From the NCBI GenBank assembly GCA_019422065.1, contig JAHZEA010000022.1:1-31795 (forward strand): a stretch of 31,795 nt of DNA, read 5' to 3'. Shown piece by piece: positions 23,781-31,340 of this stretch. The DNA is from Lachnospiraceae bacterium. Lineage in GTDB: Bacteria; Bacillota; Clostridia; Lachnospirales; Anaerotignaceae. The notes beneath the pieces were generated by a model. The model had not been told where the DNA came from. It saw only the letters and a program-made list of their open reading frames with translations, and ran no database searches. Position numbers and translations under genes: made by a program. Position 1 is the stretch's first letter. Every line of letters begins with the position of its first letter.

Positions 23781-24245
23781 ATGGTACTGGATAATATATT
23801 TACTGATTTTATATTTGCGGGCATGTCCTCTTTTTCTTTTGCCATATTATTTAATGCACCGCGAAAAAAAATACCACACTGCACAGTATGCGGCGGCCTT
23901 TCATGGGTAATTTATATATGGCTTTACCACGCAACAGGCATTGAGTCATTAGGTGTATTTGTGGCGGCGCTTTTTGTAGCGGCTTTTTCAAGAGTATGTT
24001 CTCATAAGTTTGACATGCCTTTTACACTTTTCTTTGTGCCTTCGGTTATACCGCTTGTGCCCGGTTCACAAATGTATAACATAATGAAAGGAATACTGCA
24101 AAACGACATGTACTATGCCTTTTTGCAGACAGTTAAAGCCCTTAAATTTGCCGGGCTTATAATGGCATCGTTTATTATAATTTTTCTTCTGCCGCCGGCA
24201 TTTTTCTTTTTTAAGCACAGCCGGAGCAACGACTCATATAAATAA
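23781..24245 (+). CDS. Threonine/serine exporter-type protein, C-terminal/ThrE_2 subunit
   Basis: This 154-residue membrane protein has about five hydrophobic segments: FIFAGMSSFSFAILF, GGLSWVIYIWLYHA, LGVFVAALFVAAFSRV, FFVPSVIPLVPGSQMYN and LIMASFIIIFLLPPAFFFF. VPSVIPLVPGSQMY is the counterpart of LMPLVPGFAATNA in the preceding protein, as expected if each subunit supplies half of the transporter. It starts nine bases after the partner gene with GAGGTG as ribosome site, so the two are cotranscribed and probably form one complex. Confidence 0.88.
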   Translation: MVLDNIFTDFIFAGMSSFSFAILFNAPRKKIPHCTVCGGLSWVIYIWLYHATGIESLGVFVAALFVAAFSRVCSHKFDMPFTLFFVPSVIPLVPGSQMYNIMKGILQNDMYYAFLQTVKALKFAGLIMASFIIIFLLPPAFFFFKHSRSNDSYK

Positions 24246-24248
24246 GCA

Positions 24249-24290
24249 TAAAAAACCGCTTCTTTTATAAGAAGCGGTTTTATTTTTTTG
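24249..24290. terminator. Bidirectional terminator
   Basis: The arms AAAACCGCTTCTT and AAGAAGCGGTTTT are followed by ATTTTTTT on the plus strand, with an A-run on the other strand. It lies between the converging exporter pair and symporter genes. Confidence 0.92.
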
Positions 24291-24292
24291 CT

Positions 24293-25807
24293 TTAATACT
24301 TTTCAGGGAAGAAAATCTTTCCTATCTTTTCATCAACAGGCTTTCCTACATTAGCACCTATTATAAAGCATACAAGGCCAACTACTATACCTACTATAAT
24401 ATTGTGGAATGCGCCTATTGTTATACCCGTTATATATACAAATATATACGAGCCAAGGCCGCCTATTATGCACCAAAGAGCGCCGGAGCGGTTTGCCTTT
24501 TTCCAGAAAAGACCCAAAAGGAAAATCCAGAAGAAAGCGGCCTGAAGTCCGCCAAAAGCAAACATATTAATCCAAACTATAATATCAGGTGGGTTAATAG
24601 AAAGCACAACAGCCACTATACCCATAATACCTGTCATTCCTATGGATATTTTACCTACAAAGCTCTGATTAACAGGTTCTTTTTTAGCTTCCTTATGGTG
24701 AAGGTAAATATCCTTAACTATAGCAGATGAGCCGGCAATAAGAAGCGATGAAATTGTAGACATTGTAGCCGCAAGAGGGCCTATAATTGTTAAGCCCGCA
24801 AGCACTGGGTGCATGTATTGCGAAATAAGTGTAGGAACAACTGTATCTGTTGATGCGCCTTCCGGAATAGAAAGAAGTACGCCTCTTGCAAGAACGCCCA
24901 AAAGGTGCATGCCTACCATCATGGCTCCAACAACTATTGTGCCGTACATCATGGCCCTATGAACAGATTTTGTATCTTTATAAGCAAGGCATCTAACATT
25001 TGTCTGCGGAAGGCCTATTGTGCATACACCGCAGAGCATCCACTGAGTTATAAAAAGCTGAACAGGTATTGAGCCTGAAGCCGTAGGAGCAACCATGTCA
25101 AAGCCTTCGCCTGTTGTACGGGCAACATTTGAAGCCTCGTTAATTGTTGTCATAATATTGGCAAGTCCGCCGCCTTTTGAAATAATAGCATAAGCAAGGC
25201 AGAACATACCAATAAGCATCATTATAGCACAAGCTGTATCTGTAATAGCAACGGCATTAAATCCGCCTACTGTTGTATAAAGAACAACAACTATAGCAAA
25301 AATTATAAGTCCTGCTTCATAGCTAAGGCCTGTAGCCGCCGAGAAAATCTGTGCTCCGCCTACAAACTGGCCTATCATCTGTGTTGTAAAGAAAACTATA
25401 ATAACTATTGCCGAAATAGTAGCTAATAAATCCGACTGATACCTGTTTCTTATAATATCCACTGCTGTAACGGAATCTGTTTTACGGCCTACAACAGCCA
25501 TTTTTTTACCTAATACGCCTAATACAAGGAAAGCCGCTACAACCTGTGTTGAAGCATAGTAAACCCAGCCGAAGCCTTTCTGCCACGCAACACCCGGGCC
25601 TGAAAGGAATGAGCTTACGGAACTGTATGTAGCAACAAGAGTCATGGCAAGAACAAAACCGCCAAGACTTCTGCCGCCTATATAATAATCTTTTGAATAG
25701 TTCTCAGCTCTGGCATCGGAAGAACGTTTTTGTATATAAAATCCCATGCCCATAAGCACAACAAAGAAAATTACAACCGGTGCAAGCATCATAAAAGAAT
25801 TACTCAT
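24293..25807 (-). CDS. Sodium:solute symporter, PanF-like
   Basis: This 504-residue member of the sodium:solute symporter family has around 13 membrane segments. YYIGGRSLGGFVLAMTLVATYSSVSSFLSGPG carries the first conserved loops, TTVGGFNAVAITDTACAIMMLIG the sodium-binding region around TM5-6, and LAATMSTISSLLIAGSSAIVKDIYL the conserved segment before the C-terminus. The start ATG overlaps the preceding stop by eight bases (ATGAGTAA), and GGAGGAGG lies just upstream. A longer frame is discounted because it would run through the preceding gene. The PanF assignment rests on general resemblance and on the yhdT-type gene directly upstream, as in E. coli yhdT-panF. Given the linked amidohydrolase, another carboxylate is possible. 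Confidence 0.85.
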   Translation of the reverse strand: MSNSFMMLAPVVIFFVVLMGMGFYIQKRSSDARAENYSKDYYIGGRSLGGFVLAMTLVATYSSVSSFLSGPGVAWQKGFGWVYYASTQVVAAFLVLGVLGKKMAVVGRKTDSVTAVDIIRNRYQSDLLATISAIVIIVFFTTQMIGQFVGGAQIFSAATGLSYEAGLIIFAIVVVLYTTVGGFNAVAITDTACAIMMLIGMFCLAYAIISKGGGLANIMTTINEASNVARTTGEGFDMVAPTASGSIPVQLFITQWMLCGVCTIGLPQTNVRCLAYKDTKSVHRAMMYGTIVVGAMMVGMHLLGVLARGVLLSIPEGASTDTVVPTLISQYMHPVLAGLTIIGPLAATMSTISSLLIAGSSAIVKDIYLHHKEAKKEPVNQSFVGKISIGMTGIMGIVAVVLSINPPDIIVWINMFAFGGLQAAFFWIFLLGLFWKKANRSGALWCIIGGLGSYIFVYITGITIGAFHNIIVGIVVGLVCFIIGANVGKPVDEKIGKIFFPEKY

Positions 25808-26105
25808 CTGCCTCCTCCTTTCCTGAGCCGCCTTTAGCGGAAACCTCGTCATCATCCAAGTCAAAATCCTTAAAAACTCCCTTTATTAGGTATGCCACAA
25901 GAACTATGGAGAGTATCCATGAGCCGAAACAGCTTAACACAAACCATGCCGGCATACCAAGAATTGTAAAGCCGGAACCAAAAGCGCCGTATACCCCAAA
26001 GCCGGCTACCCACCAGAATATAATTACTATGGCGGCTACTATCCATGTGGCTTTGGCCTCTTTGTTCATTTGAACAAATTTTTCTTTGTAGCTCATTTTA
26101 TTCAT
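25800..26105 (-). CDS. yhdT: YhdT-like small membrane protein (DUF997)
   Basis: This 101-residue protein has two transmembrane segments, WIVAAIVIIFWWVAGFGVYGAF and PAWFVLSCFGSWILSIVLVAYLI, and an acidic C-terminal tail. It matches the DUF997/YhdT layout, including the N-terminal cytoplasmic KEKFVQMNKEAKATW. In E. coli the same gene precedes panF, and small two-helix partners are common with symporters of this superfamily. AAAGGAGGG precedes the ATG. It lies 62 bases after the amidohydrolase gene and its end overlaps the symporter start, so translation is coupled. A role as symporter accessory subunit is inferred. Confidence 0.85.
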   Translation of the reverse strand: MNKMSYKEKFVQMNKEAKATWIVAAIVIIFWWVAGFGVYGAFGSGFTILGMPAWFVLSCFGSWILSIVLVAYLIKGVFKDFDLDDDEVSAKGGSGKEEADE

Positions 26106-26167
26106 TTATTTCCCTCCTTTAAAAGCAAAACAATAACATACATAAAAGCTGTTATCAGCTTAAATAT

Positions 26168-27835
26168 TTAATTAAACGAGTCTTTTGCATCTTCTCTTAA
26201 ATAGCATATTTCGCCGTCAATCATTGTAAGGTCTACTTTAACCTTATATAAATCAAATTTATCCATTGCCAGTATATCCCTGTCAAGTACAATAATGTCG
26301 GCAAGCTTTCCTAATTCAATACTTCCTTTTATATTTTCTTCAAATGAGCCGTAAGCTCCGTTAAGAGTAGCTATTCTTACTGCTTCTAAAACAGATACAG
26401 CCTGCGTTGTATCGCACTGAACATTTCTTACCCTGTCGTAACGGTTTACAGCACCGTCTATACACTCAAAACCAAAAGGACCCGAAGGCGAGTCACTTTG
26501 AAGGGAGCATTTAATTCCGGCCTCAATCATACTCTTTAAAGCACCGAAATATTTATTTCTCTTGCCGTAAAACCTCATATAGTTTCCGCCGTTTTTAGCC
26601 ACTATACCGGCATTAACAGATGGACAAATATTCATTTTTGCCATTCTGTCTATTAAATTTTGGTCAACTAAAGTACAGTGCTCTATTCTGTGTCTTAAAT
26701 CCGGTCTTGGGTTATCTTTAAATGCTTTTTCATAACCTTCAACCATAAATTCAACTGCGCCGTCGCCTATAGCGTGGGCTGTGCCTTGGCATTCTGCATC
26801 GTTTATCATTTTAAGATAGTCGGCAACTTCTTCTCTTTCCCAGCCTTTTTCCCTGAGCATTGTAGGGTCATGGTCGTAAGGCTCTCTTGTATAGCAGGAA
26901 GGCCCGCTGGAGCCGCCGTCTATCATAAACTTACACGGTCCTACCCTGAAATACTCATCTCCAAGACCGGTCTGAAAGCCAAGAGCAAGAAAGTGTGCGT
27001 TATCTTCTTTTGAAAACGGTTTGCCGTAAATACTATGTAAAGCCATGTAAACACGTGGTTTAAACTTTCTTTGTCTGCATAATTTCTGCATTGTATGGTA
27101 AGATGGTTTGTCGCATGCGCCCATATCGTGTATTGAAGTAAGGCCTTTTTCAAGGAGCTCCTCATTTGAAAGCATAGCGGCTCTTTCCATGTTTTCTTGT
27201 GTATAGCCCACCTTGCTCCATACAAGAAAATGCGTATGCCCGTAAACCATACCTGTAAGCTTGCCGTTTTTAACTTCAACTTCATTTTCAGGATATTTTG
27301 AAGCATCCTCGGCTGTATAAACGCCTATTGTTTCAAGAGCCTTTGAGTTATACATGCTCTTATGCCCGGCTCCTTCCATACAGTGAACAGGATTATTAGG
27401 CGCCGCCGCGTCTAATTCTTCTATTGTAGGGTCACGGTTTTCTTTAAGAAGCGACGGTTCATAGCCCCACATTGAAATCCATTCCCCCGGTTTTTTAATT
27501 TTAACTGCCGCTTTTATTTTGTCTAGTATTTCCTCAACGGAGGTAGCATTTTTACCAAAAAGACTGATTATAGGGGATTCCAAATCCGGTCGTATAAGCC
27601 CCATAAGTATAGGGTGAATATGGCTATCTATTAACCCCGGCATTAATGTCCTGCCTTTAAGGTCGTAAACTACGGTTTTTTCGTCGATGATTTTGTCAAT
27701 ATCATCATTAGAGCCTACAAAAACTATTTTGTTTTTCTTAATTCCTACTGCTTGGCATATATCGTCACTTTCGTTAACGGTAATAACCCTTCCGTTTTTA
27801 AAAGCTATGTCAAGATATGAAAAATCAAAATCCAT
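26168..27835 (-). CDS. Amidohydrolase family 3 protein (YtcJ-like)
   Basis: This 555-residue metal-dependent hydrolase has an N-terminal beta-sandwich strand (AFKNGRVITVNESD), then the barrel with LIDSHIHP (metal ligands His72 and His74), CKFMIDGGSSG (the lysine expected to be carboxylated), HAIGDGAVE, RHRIEHCTLVD and LQSDSPSGPF. The C-terminus SIELGKLADIIVLDRDIL is typical of the superfamily. YtcJ/NfdA-type enzymes cleave N-formyl or related amides, but most members have no known substrate. There is no signal peptide. AAGGAGGG precedes the ATG. It is the first gene of a three-gene unit with yhdT and the symporter, which suggests that the symporter imports its substrate. Confidence 0.9.
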   Translation of the reverse strand: MDFDFSYLDIAFKNGRVITVNESDDICQAVGIKKNKIVFVGSNDDIDKIIDEKTVVYDLKGRTLMPGLIDSHIHPILMGLIRPDLESPIISLFGKNATSVEEILDKIKAAVKIKKPGEWISMWGYEPSLLKENRDPTIEELDAAAPNNPVHCMEGAGHKSMYNSKALETIGVYTAEDASKYPENEVEVKNGKLTGMVYGHTHFLVWSKVGYTQENMERAAMLSNEELLEKGLTSIHDMGACDKPSYHTMQKLCRQRKFKPRVYMALHSIYGKPFSKEDNAHFLALGFQTGLGDEYFRVGPCKFMIDGGSSGPSCYTREPYDHDPTMLREKGWEREEVADYLKMINDAECQGTAHAIGDGAVEFMVEGYEKAFKDNPRPDLRHRIEHCTLVDQNLIDRMAKMNICPSVNAGIVAKNGGNYMRFYGKRNKYFGALKSMIEAGIKCSLQSDSPSGPFGFECIDGAVNRYDRVRNVQCDTTQAVSVLEAVRIATLNGAYGSFEENIKGSIELGKLADIIVLDRDILAMDKFDLYKVKVDLTMIDGEICYLREDAKDSFN

Positions 27836-27879
27836 TTCCGTCCCTCCTTATAAAAAATTTTAACGTCATTGTTCTTATT

Positions 27880-27908
27880 ACTATACATTTTTTTATTGTG
27901 AAAGTCAA
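27880..27908 (-). promoter_or_regulatory. Sigma-A promoter of the amidohydrolase-yhdT-symporter operon
   Basis: On the minus strand TTGACT and TATAGT are separated by 17 bp, about 45 bases before the ATG. Confidence 0.88.
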
Positions 27909-27937
27909 TAACCAAAAATATATGTTTTTCACATTTT

Positions 27938-27955
27938 ATTTAATATTTATTAAAT
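27938..27955. promoter_or_regulatory. Perfect palindrome upstream of the amidohydrolase promoter
   Basis: ATTTAATA-TT-TATTAAAT, 30 bp upstream of the -35. This is the place for an activator site, but AT-only palindromes arise easily by chance. Confidence 0.35.
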
Positions 27956-28208
27956 ATATTTATTAATATTTATCAATAAATGATACTGTATTAAATATAT
28001 AGTTATAATTTATAGCCTAATAATTATATATATGGAGCCAAAAACATGTACTATGCATATAAATATTTTTAATATATTTAATTATTCAGCTAAAATATAC
28101 CCCTTAAAACCACAGCATAATTTTTGTATATTTAAAAAAAATTAAAAAAGCCTAAAAGCCGCTTATTATTTTAACTAAATTAATGTAGCATTTTGCCCTT
28201 TAAAGCAA

Positions 28209-28264
28209 CAAAAAAGCCTTAAACTCAAATAATTTTTTGAACAAAATTAATGAGTTAAAGGCTT
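28209..28264 (-). terminator. Terminator of the PAP2 phosphatase gene
   Basis: On the minus strand the arms AAGCCTTTAACTCA and TGAGTTTAAGGCTT (one mismatch) are followed by TTTTGTTGC, 65 bases after the stop. Confidence 0.8.
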
Positions 28265-28328
28265 AAATTCAAAATTTGTATTGGTATTTTAAGTTCAGTT
28301 TTTTTGGAAATCTATTTATATTAAAATT

Positions 28329-28841
28329 TTAACGTTCTTTACATAACCTATTTACTATAAATCGTGAAAAGTATGCCGCACATACACCCAGCACTGCTCC
28401 AGCTAAAACATCCGTTGGAAAATGAACAAAAAGGTACAATCTTGAAAAACCTATTAAAAACGCAAGTATAAGGGCTGCTATGCCGGCTTTTTTATAATAC
28501 AAAAATATACTTGTTGCCGCAGCAAATGACGCAAATGTATGGCCCGAAGGAAAAGAATAGTCCTTAGGTACGGATATAAGCATATTTACTGTTTCATCTA
28601 TCCAGCATGGTCTTGGGCGAGCAACTATATTTTTAAGCAGTATATTACCTACTATAAGAGAAAATAAAAGAGCAATAAGAACTGTTAAACCGCACTTTCT
28701 TGTTTTTTTAAACAAAAGAAGTGTTACACCTAGCAGTATCCAAAATATGCCCTTTGTACCCATATGGGTAATAACAACCATAATTTTATCTAAAATTTCA
28801 CAGTGAAACTGATTAATAAAATATAGAATTTGAAAATCCAT
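28329..28841 (-). CDS. PAP2-family membrane phosphatase
   Basis: This 170-residue integral membrane protein of the type 2 phosphatidic-acid phosphatase superfamily shows the three catalytic motifs. KNIVARPRP (Lys70, Arg75, Pro76) is motif 1, FPSGHTFAS (His101) motif 2, and SRLYLFVHFPTDVLAG (Arg134, His140, Asp144) motif 3. About five to six membrane segments are visible. Members dephosphorylate undecaprenyl pyrophosphate, phosphatidate or phosphatidylglycerol phosphate. The short length fits BcrC/PgpB-type bacterial enzymes. GGAGG precedes the ATG. It has its own promoter and terminator, and the actual lipid substrate is not shown. Confidence 0.9.
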   Translation of the reverse strand: MDFQILYFINQFHCEILDKIMVVITHMGTKGIFWILLGVTLLLFKKTRKCGLTVLIALLFSLIVGNILLKNIVARPRPCWIDETVNMLISVPKDYSFPSGHTFASFAAATSIFLYYKKAGIAALILAFLIGFSRLYLFVHFPTDVLAGAVLGVCAAYFSRFIVNRLCKER

Positions 28842-28872
28842 TTAAAACCTCCGCTCAGACTGTTTTTAAATG

Positions 28873-28901
28873 AGATTACCATTTAATGAATATAAAAGCA
28901 A
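28873..28901 (-). promoter_or_regulatory. Probable promoter of the PAP2 gene
   Basis: On the minus strand TTGCTT, 17-bp spacer, then TAATCT preceded by TGG. Confidence 0.55.
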
Positions 28902-28973
28902 ATTAAAATTAATTAAAAAATGTTTGTTTTTTAAATTGATTATAACCAGCAGTTAAAAATTAAATACATAAAT

Positions 28974-29010
28974 AAAATCCCTTGGAAATATTTCATCCAA
29001 GGGATTTAAA
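28974..29010 (-). terminator. Terminator of the first dctP gene
   Basis: On the minus strand AAATCCCTTGG and CCAAGGGATTTT pair around an 11-base loop and run into TTTATTTATG. Confidence 0.82.
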
Positions 29011-29080
29011 AATAGGGTAATATTATTAATAAGAGTTTTAAATTTTAGTAAGAGCAAAAAATATTTAAGGGTTTTTAAAT

Positions 29081-30163
29081 TTACTGAGCTGGGTACTGAG
29101 CGATTATTTCCTCAACTCGAGAATATATATCAGGTGATACACAGCCGACTTCGTCTTTTACAAACTCATCATATATTGATTTTGTAGCGTCTTGGAAAGG
29201 CGCTTTTTCCGGCTCATTAACTTCCATTCCGGCTTCTACAAGAGATTCAAGACCTGTTACGTTCTGCTCATCAATCTGCTCTCTCTGGTAAGGTGTTGCC
29301 TCAGCCGCTGCCTCTGTAACAGCTGTTTGGTACTCAGCAGGCAGAGTATCATAATAATCTTTTGAAATGAAAACAGGCGCTGGGCTGAAAAGGTGGCCTG
29401 TCATTGATATGTATTTCTGTACCTCACCAAATTTATTTGTTTCTATAATAGGCACAGGATTTTCCTGAGCATCTATTGTACCCTGCTGAAGGGCTGTAAA
29501 TACATCGCCCATAGCCATAGGTGTAGGGTCTGCACCCATTACTCTAAAAGCTTCCATATGAATTTGGTTTTCCATTGTTCTTATTTTAATACCCTTAAGG
29601 TCGTCAGGAGAATTAATAGGTTTTACATTGTTTGTAACATTTCTAAAACCGTTTTCAAACCATGCAAGGCCTTTAAGTCCTTGGTCTTCTATAGAGTTTA
29701 ATATCTCTGTTCCTACTTCGCTGTCCATAACGGCTCTGGCCTGCTCAACTGTTTCAAATATGAAAGGAAGGTCAAATACTAAAAATGTATCTGTAAAACC
29801 TGAAAGCGGCGCTGTTGAAACGCATGTTACCTGAACTGAGCCAAGCTGAAGACCTTCTATAAGGTCTCTTTCGTTGCCAAGCTGTGAGTTGCCAAATACA
29901 TCAAGAGTAACTGCACCGTTTGTCTTTTCCTTTACAAGCTCACCCATTTTTATAAGACCAAGATTGTACGGGTGCTGGTCTGGTGTTGTTGTTCCTGCTA
30001 TCATAGTATATTCCGAGCTGCCGCCCTCAGCAGATGCACTGCCTGTTGACGCCGCAGAAGATGCGCTGCCTGTTGAGGAAGCATCCCCACCTGAGGAACA
30101 GCCTGCCAAAACTGCCGCAGTTAAAGACACTGCCATTAAAACAGATAATACTTTCTTTTTCAT
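29081..30163 (-). CDS. dctP: TRAP transporter solute-binding lipoprotein, DctP family (complete copy)
   Basis: This 360-residue protein begins with a lipoprotein signal (MKKKVLSVLMAVS, lipobox LAGC) and a Ser/Gly-rich linker. The DctP body shows NSQLGNERDLIEGLQLGSVQ, LPFIFETVEQARAV, and the signature IRTMENQIHMEAFRVMGA followed by PTPMAMGDVFTALQQG and DAQENP, where the Arg contacts the ligand carboxylate in known TRAP proteins. It should bind an organic acid and pass it to a DctQM permease. No dctQ or dctM gene lies in the window. A TTG six codons upstream is in frame, but AGGGGAG is better placed for this ATG. A near-identical second copy lies 1.2 kb away. Confidence 0.93.
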   Translation of the reverse strand: MKKKVLSVLMAVSLTAAVLAGCSSGGDASSTGSASSAASTGSASAEGGSSEYTMIAGTTTPDQHPYNLGLIKMGELVKEKTNGAVTLDVFGNSQLGNERDLIEGLQLGSVQVTCVSTAPLSGFTDTFLVFDLPFIFETVEQARAVMDSEVGTEILNSIEDQGLKGLAWFENGFRNVTNNVKPINSPDDLKGIKIRTMENQIHMEAFRVMGADPTPMAMGDVFTALQQGTIDAQENPVPIIETNKFGEVQKYISMTGHLFSPAPVFISKDYYDTLPAEYQTAVTEAAAEATPYQREQIDEQNVTGLESLVEAGMEVNEPEKAPFQDATKSIYDEFVKDEVGCVSPDIYSRVEEIIAQYPAQ

Positions 30164-30836
30164 AAAAACTCCCCTTTTCAATTTCTTTTATGCACCTACA
30201 CACAACAGTAAAAATAAATTTATATTTAATAATGCTTTAACGCATTATTTCAGTCATTTTTTTACACTGTTTTCGTAAGCAGGGTTATAATATCATCACG
30301 TTTAAGCACGTGTCAACGAATAGAGCCAATATCTAACCGTTACATAATATTTTAAAAAATTAGAGAGTTTTTTTAATTTTAAGCCCCTTATAACATGCTC
30401 GAAAATTTTAATAATAAATGAAATTTTAATCTTTCAAATTAAATATTTAGACCTTTATACAAAATCAGCTTGTATTTTTATTAGTTAAACAGCAAAACAG
30501 CACAATTAAAACTAGAACTAATTAGCAAAACCGCATAAAGCTCAATTAAAGCCTTTAATGTTTGTGCAACAAGCCCTAGTATTTAGCGTTTTATACAAAC
30601 ATTTATTTTATTGCACCAGATTTAGTGTAATAAACAGCAGTTTTTTGAGCCGTGTATCAAAATGACCAGCTTTTTCCCATTAAAATTATATAAAATAACA
30701 CCTTAAAAAACCTGTTTAAAATCCATTTTTTAATGTTTATTACATCACATTTAAAAAGCATAAAAAATAACTGTTTAAAAAAAATTACTTATATTATAAA
30801 ATGTATATTAAAATTCAATATAAGGAGATATTAAAA
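30164..30836. other. 673-bp AT-rich divergent intergenic region
   Basis: It separates the leftward dctP from the rightward C_GCAxxG_C_C gene. Apart from the dctP promoter I see poly-A/T tracts and short imperfect inverted repeats but no gene and no clear RNA structure. The rightward promoter is uncertain: TATATT and TATAAA around 30790-30799 are -10 candidates without a good -35. Confidence 0.55.
30287..30316 (-). promoter_or_regulatory. Promoter of the first dctP gene
   Basis: On the minus strand TTGACA, 18-bp spacer, TATTAT. The spacer contains CACGTG followed by TTAAACGTG, a possible operator. The leader is about 115 bases. Confidence 0.7.
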
Positions 30837-31238
30837 ATGGAAAACAGCAGAATAGAAAAAGCCGGCGAAAACCATTATAACGGATATAACTGTGCTCAGG
30901 CCTTAGCATGCGCTTTCAGCGATGAGGTTGGCATGGACGAAAAAACAATATTTAATCTTACAAGCGGCCTTGGAGTAGGCATGGGCAACATGGAAGGCAG
31001 CTGCGGAGCCGTAAGTGCCGCTGTAATGATTGCCGGTATGAAGGCACAGCAAGCCGGGTTAAGCAAAAAAGATACTTTTAAACTCTGCTCCGCTATTACA
31101 AAAGAGTTTATGACAAAAAACAAATCAGTTGTGTGCAAAGATTTAAAAGGTGTTCAAACAGGAACCGTTTTAAGAGACTGCCACGGCTGTGTTCTTGATG
31201 CGGCTCAGATATTGGAAGAAAAGATTTCAAATATTTAA
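30837..31238 (+). CDS. C_GCAxxG_C_C family protein
   Basis: The protein has 133 residues from MENSRIEKAGENHY. The conserved cysteines of this family are visible: Cys19 (YNCAQALA), Cys56 in GSCGAVSAA, Cys84, Cys100 (VVCKDL) and the pair Cys115/Cys118 (RDCHGCVLDAA). An in-frame ATG 12 codons upstream lacks a ribosome site, while AAGGAGATA precedes the start used here. Family members are thought to be redox-active or metal-linked, but no reaction is established that I know of. It sits between two dctP copies on the opposite strand, with its own terminator. Confidence 0.88.
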   Translation: MENSRIEKAGENHYNGYNCAQALACAFSDEVGMDEKTIFNLTSGLGVGMGNMEGSCGAVSAAVMIAGMKAQQAGLSKKDTFKLCSAITKEFMTKNKSVVCKDLKGVQTGTVLRDCHGCVLDAAQILEEKISNI

Positions 31239-31242
31239 CGTA

Positions 31243-31277
31243 AAAAAGGCTTCGGTTTAAAACCGAAGCCTTTTAGT
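31243..31277. terminator. Bidirectional terminator
   Basis: AAAAGGCTTCGGTTT and AAACCGAAGCCTTTT form a perfect stem with a small loop, and the flanks are A-rich on one side and T-rich on the other. It ends the C_GCAxxG_C_C transcript and backs up the dctP terminator. Confidence 0.9.
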
Positions 31278-31278
31278 T

Positions 31279-31313
31279 TAAAAGGATTAAAATAAGGGTA
31301 AAAAATCCTTTTA
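31279..31313 (-). terminator. Weak hairpin after the second dctP gene
   Basis: On the minus strand AAAAGGATT and AATCCTTTT pair around a loop of about 17 bases, just before the stronger shared terminator. Confidence 0.5.
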
Positions 31314-31340
31314 GGAGACTTATATAAATTACTTAATTAA

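Larger units (their letters stand above)
27836..28328. other. 493-bp AT-rich intergenic region
   Basis: It separates the leftward amidohydrolase gene from the PAP2 gene, also leftward. It holds the amidohydrolase promoter, a perfect 8-bp-arm palindrome upstream of it, several TAATATTTAT-like direct repeats, and the PAP2 terminator at the right. I see no gene. Confidence 0.6.

Noticed and set aside
24293..25864. Longer symporter frame starting at 25864
   Set aside because: It would extend through the yhdT coding region. GGAGGAGG directly precedes the ATG at 25807, where the normal N-terminus begins.
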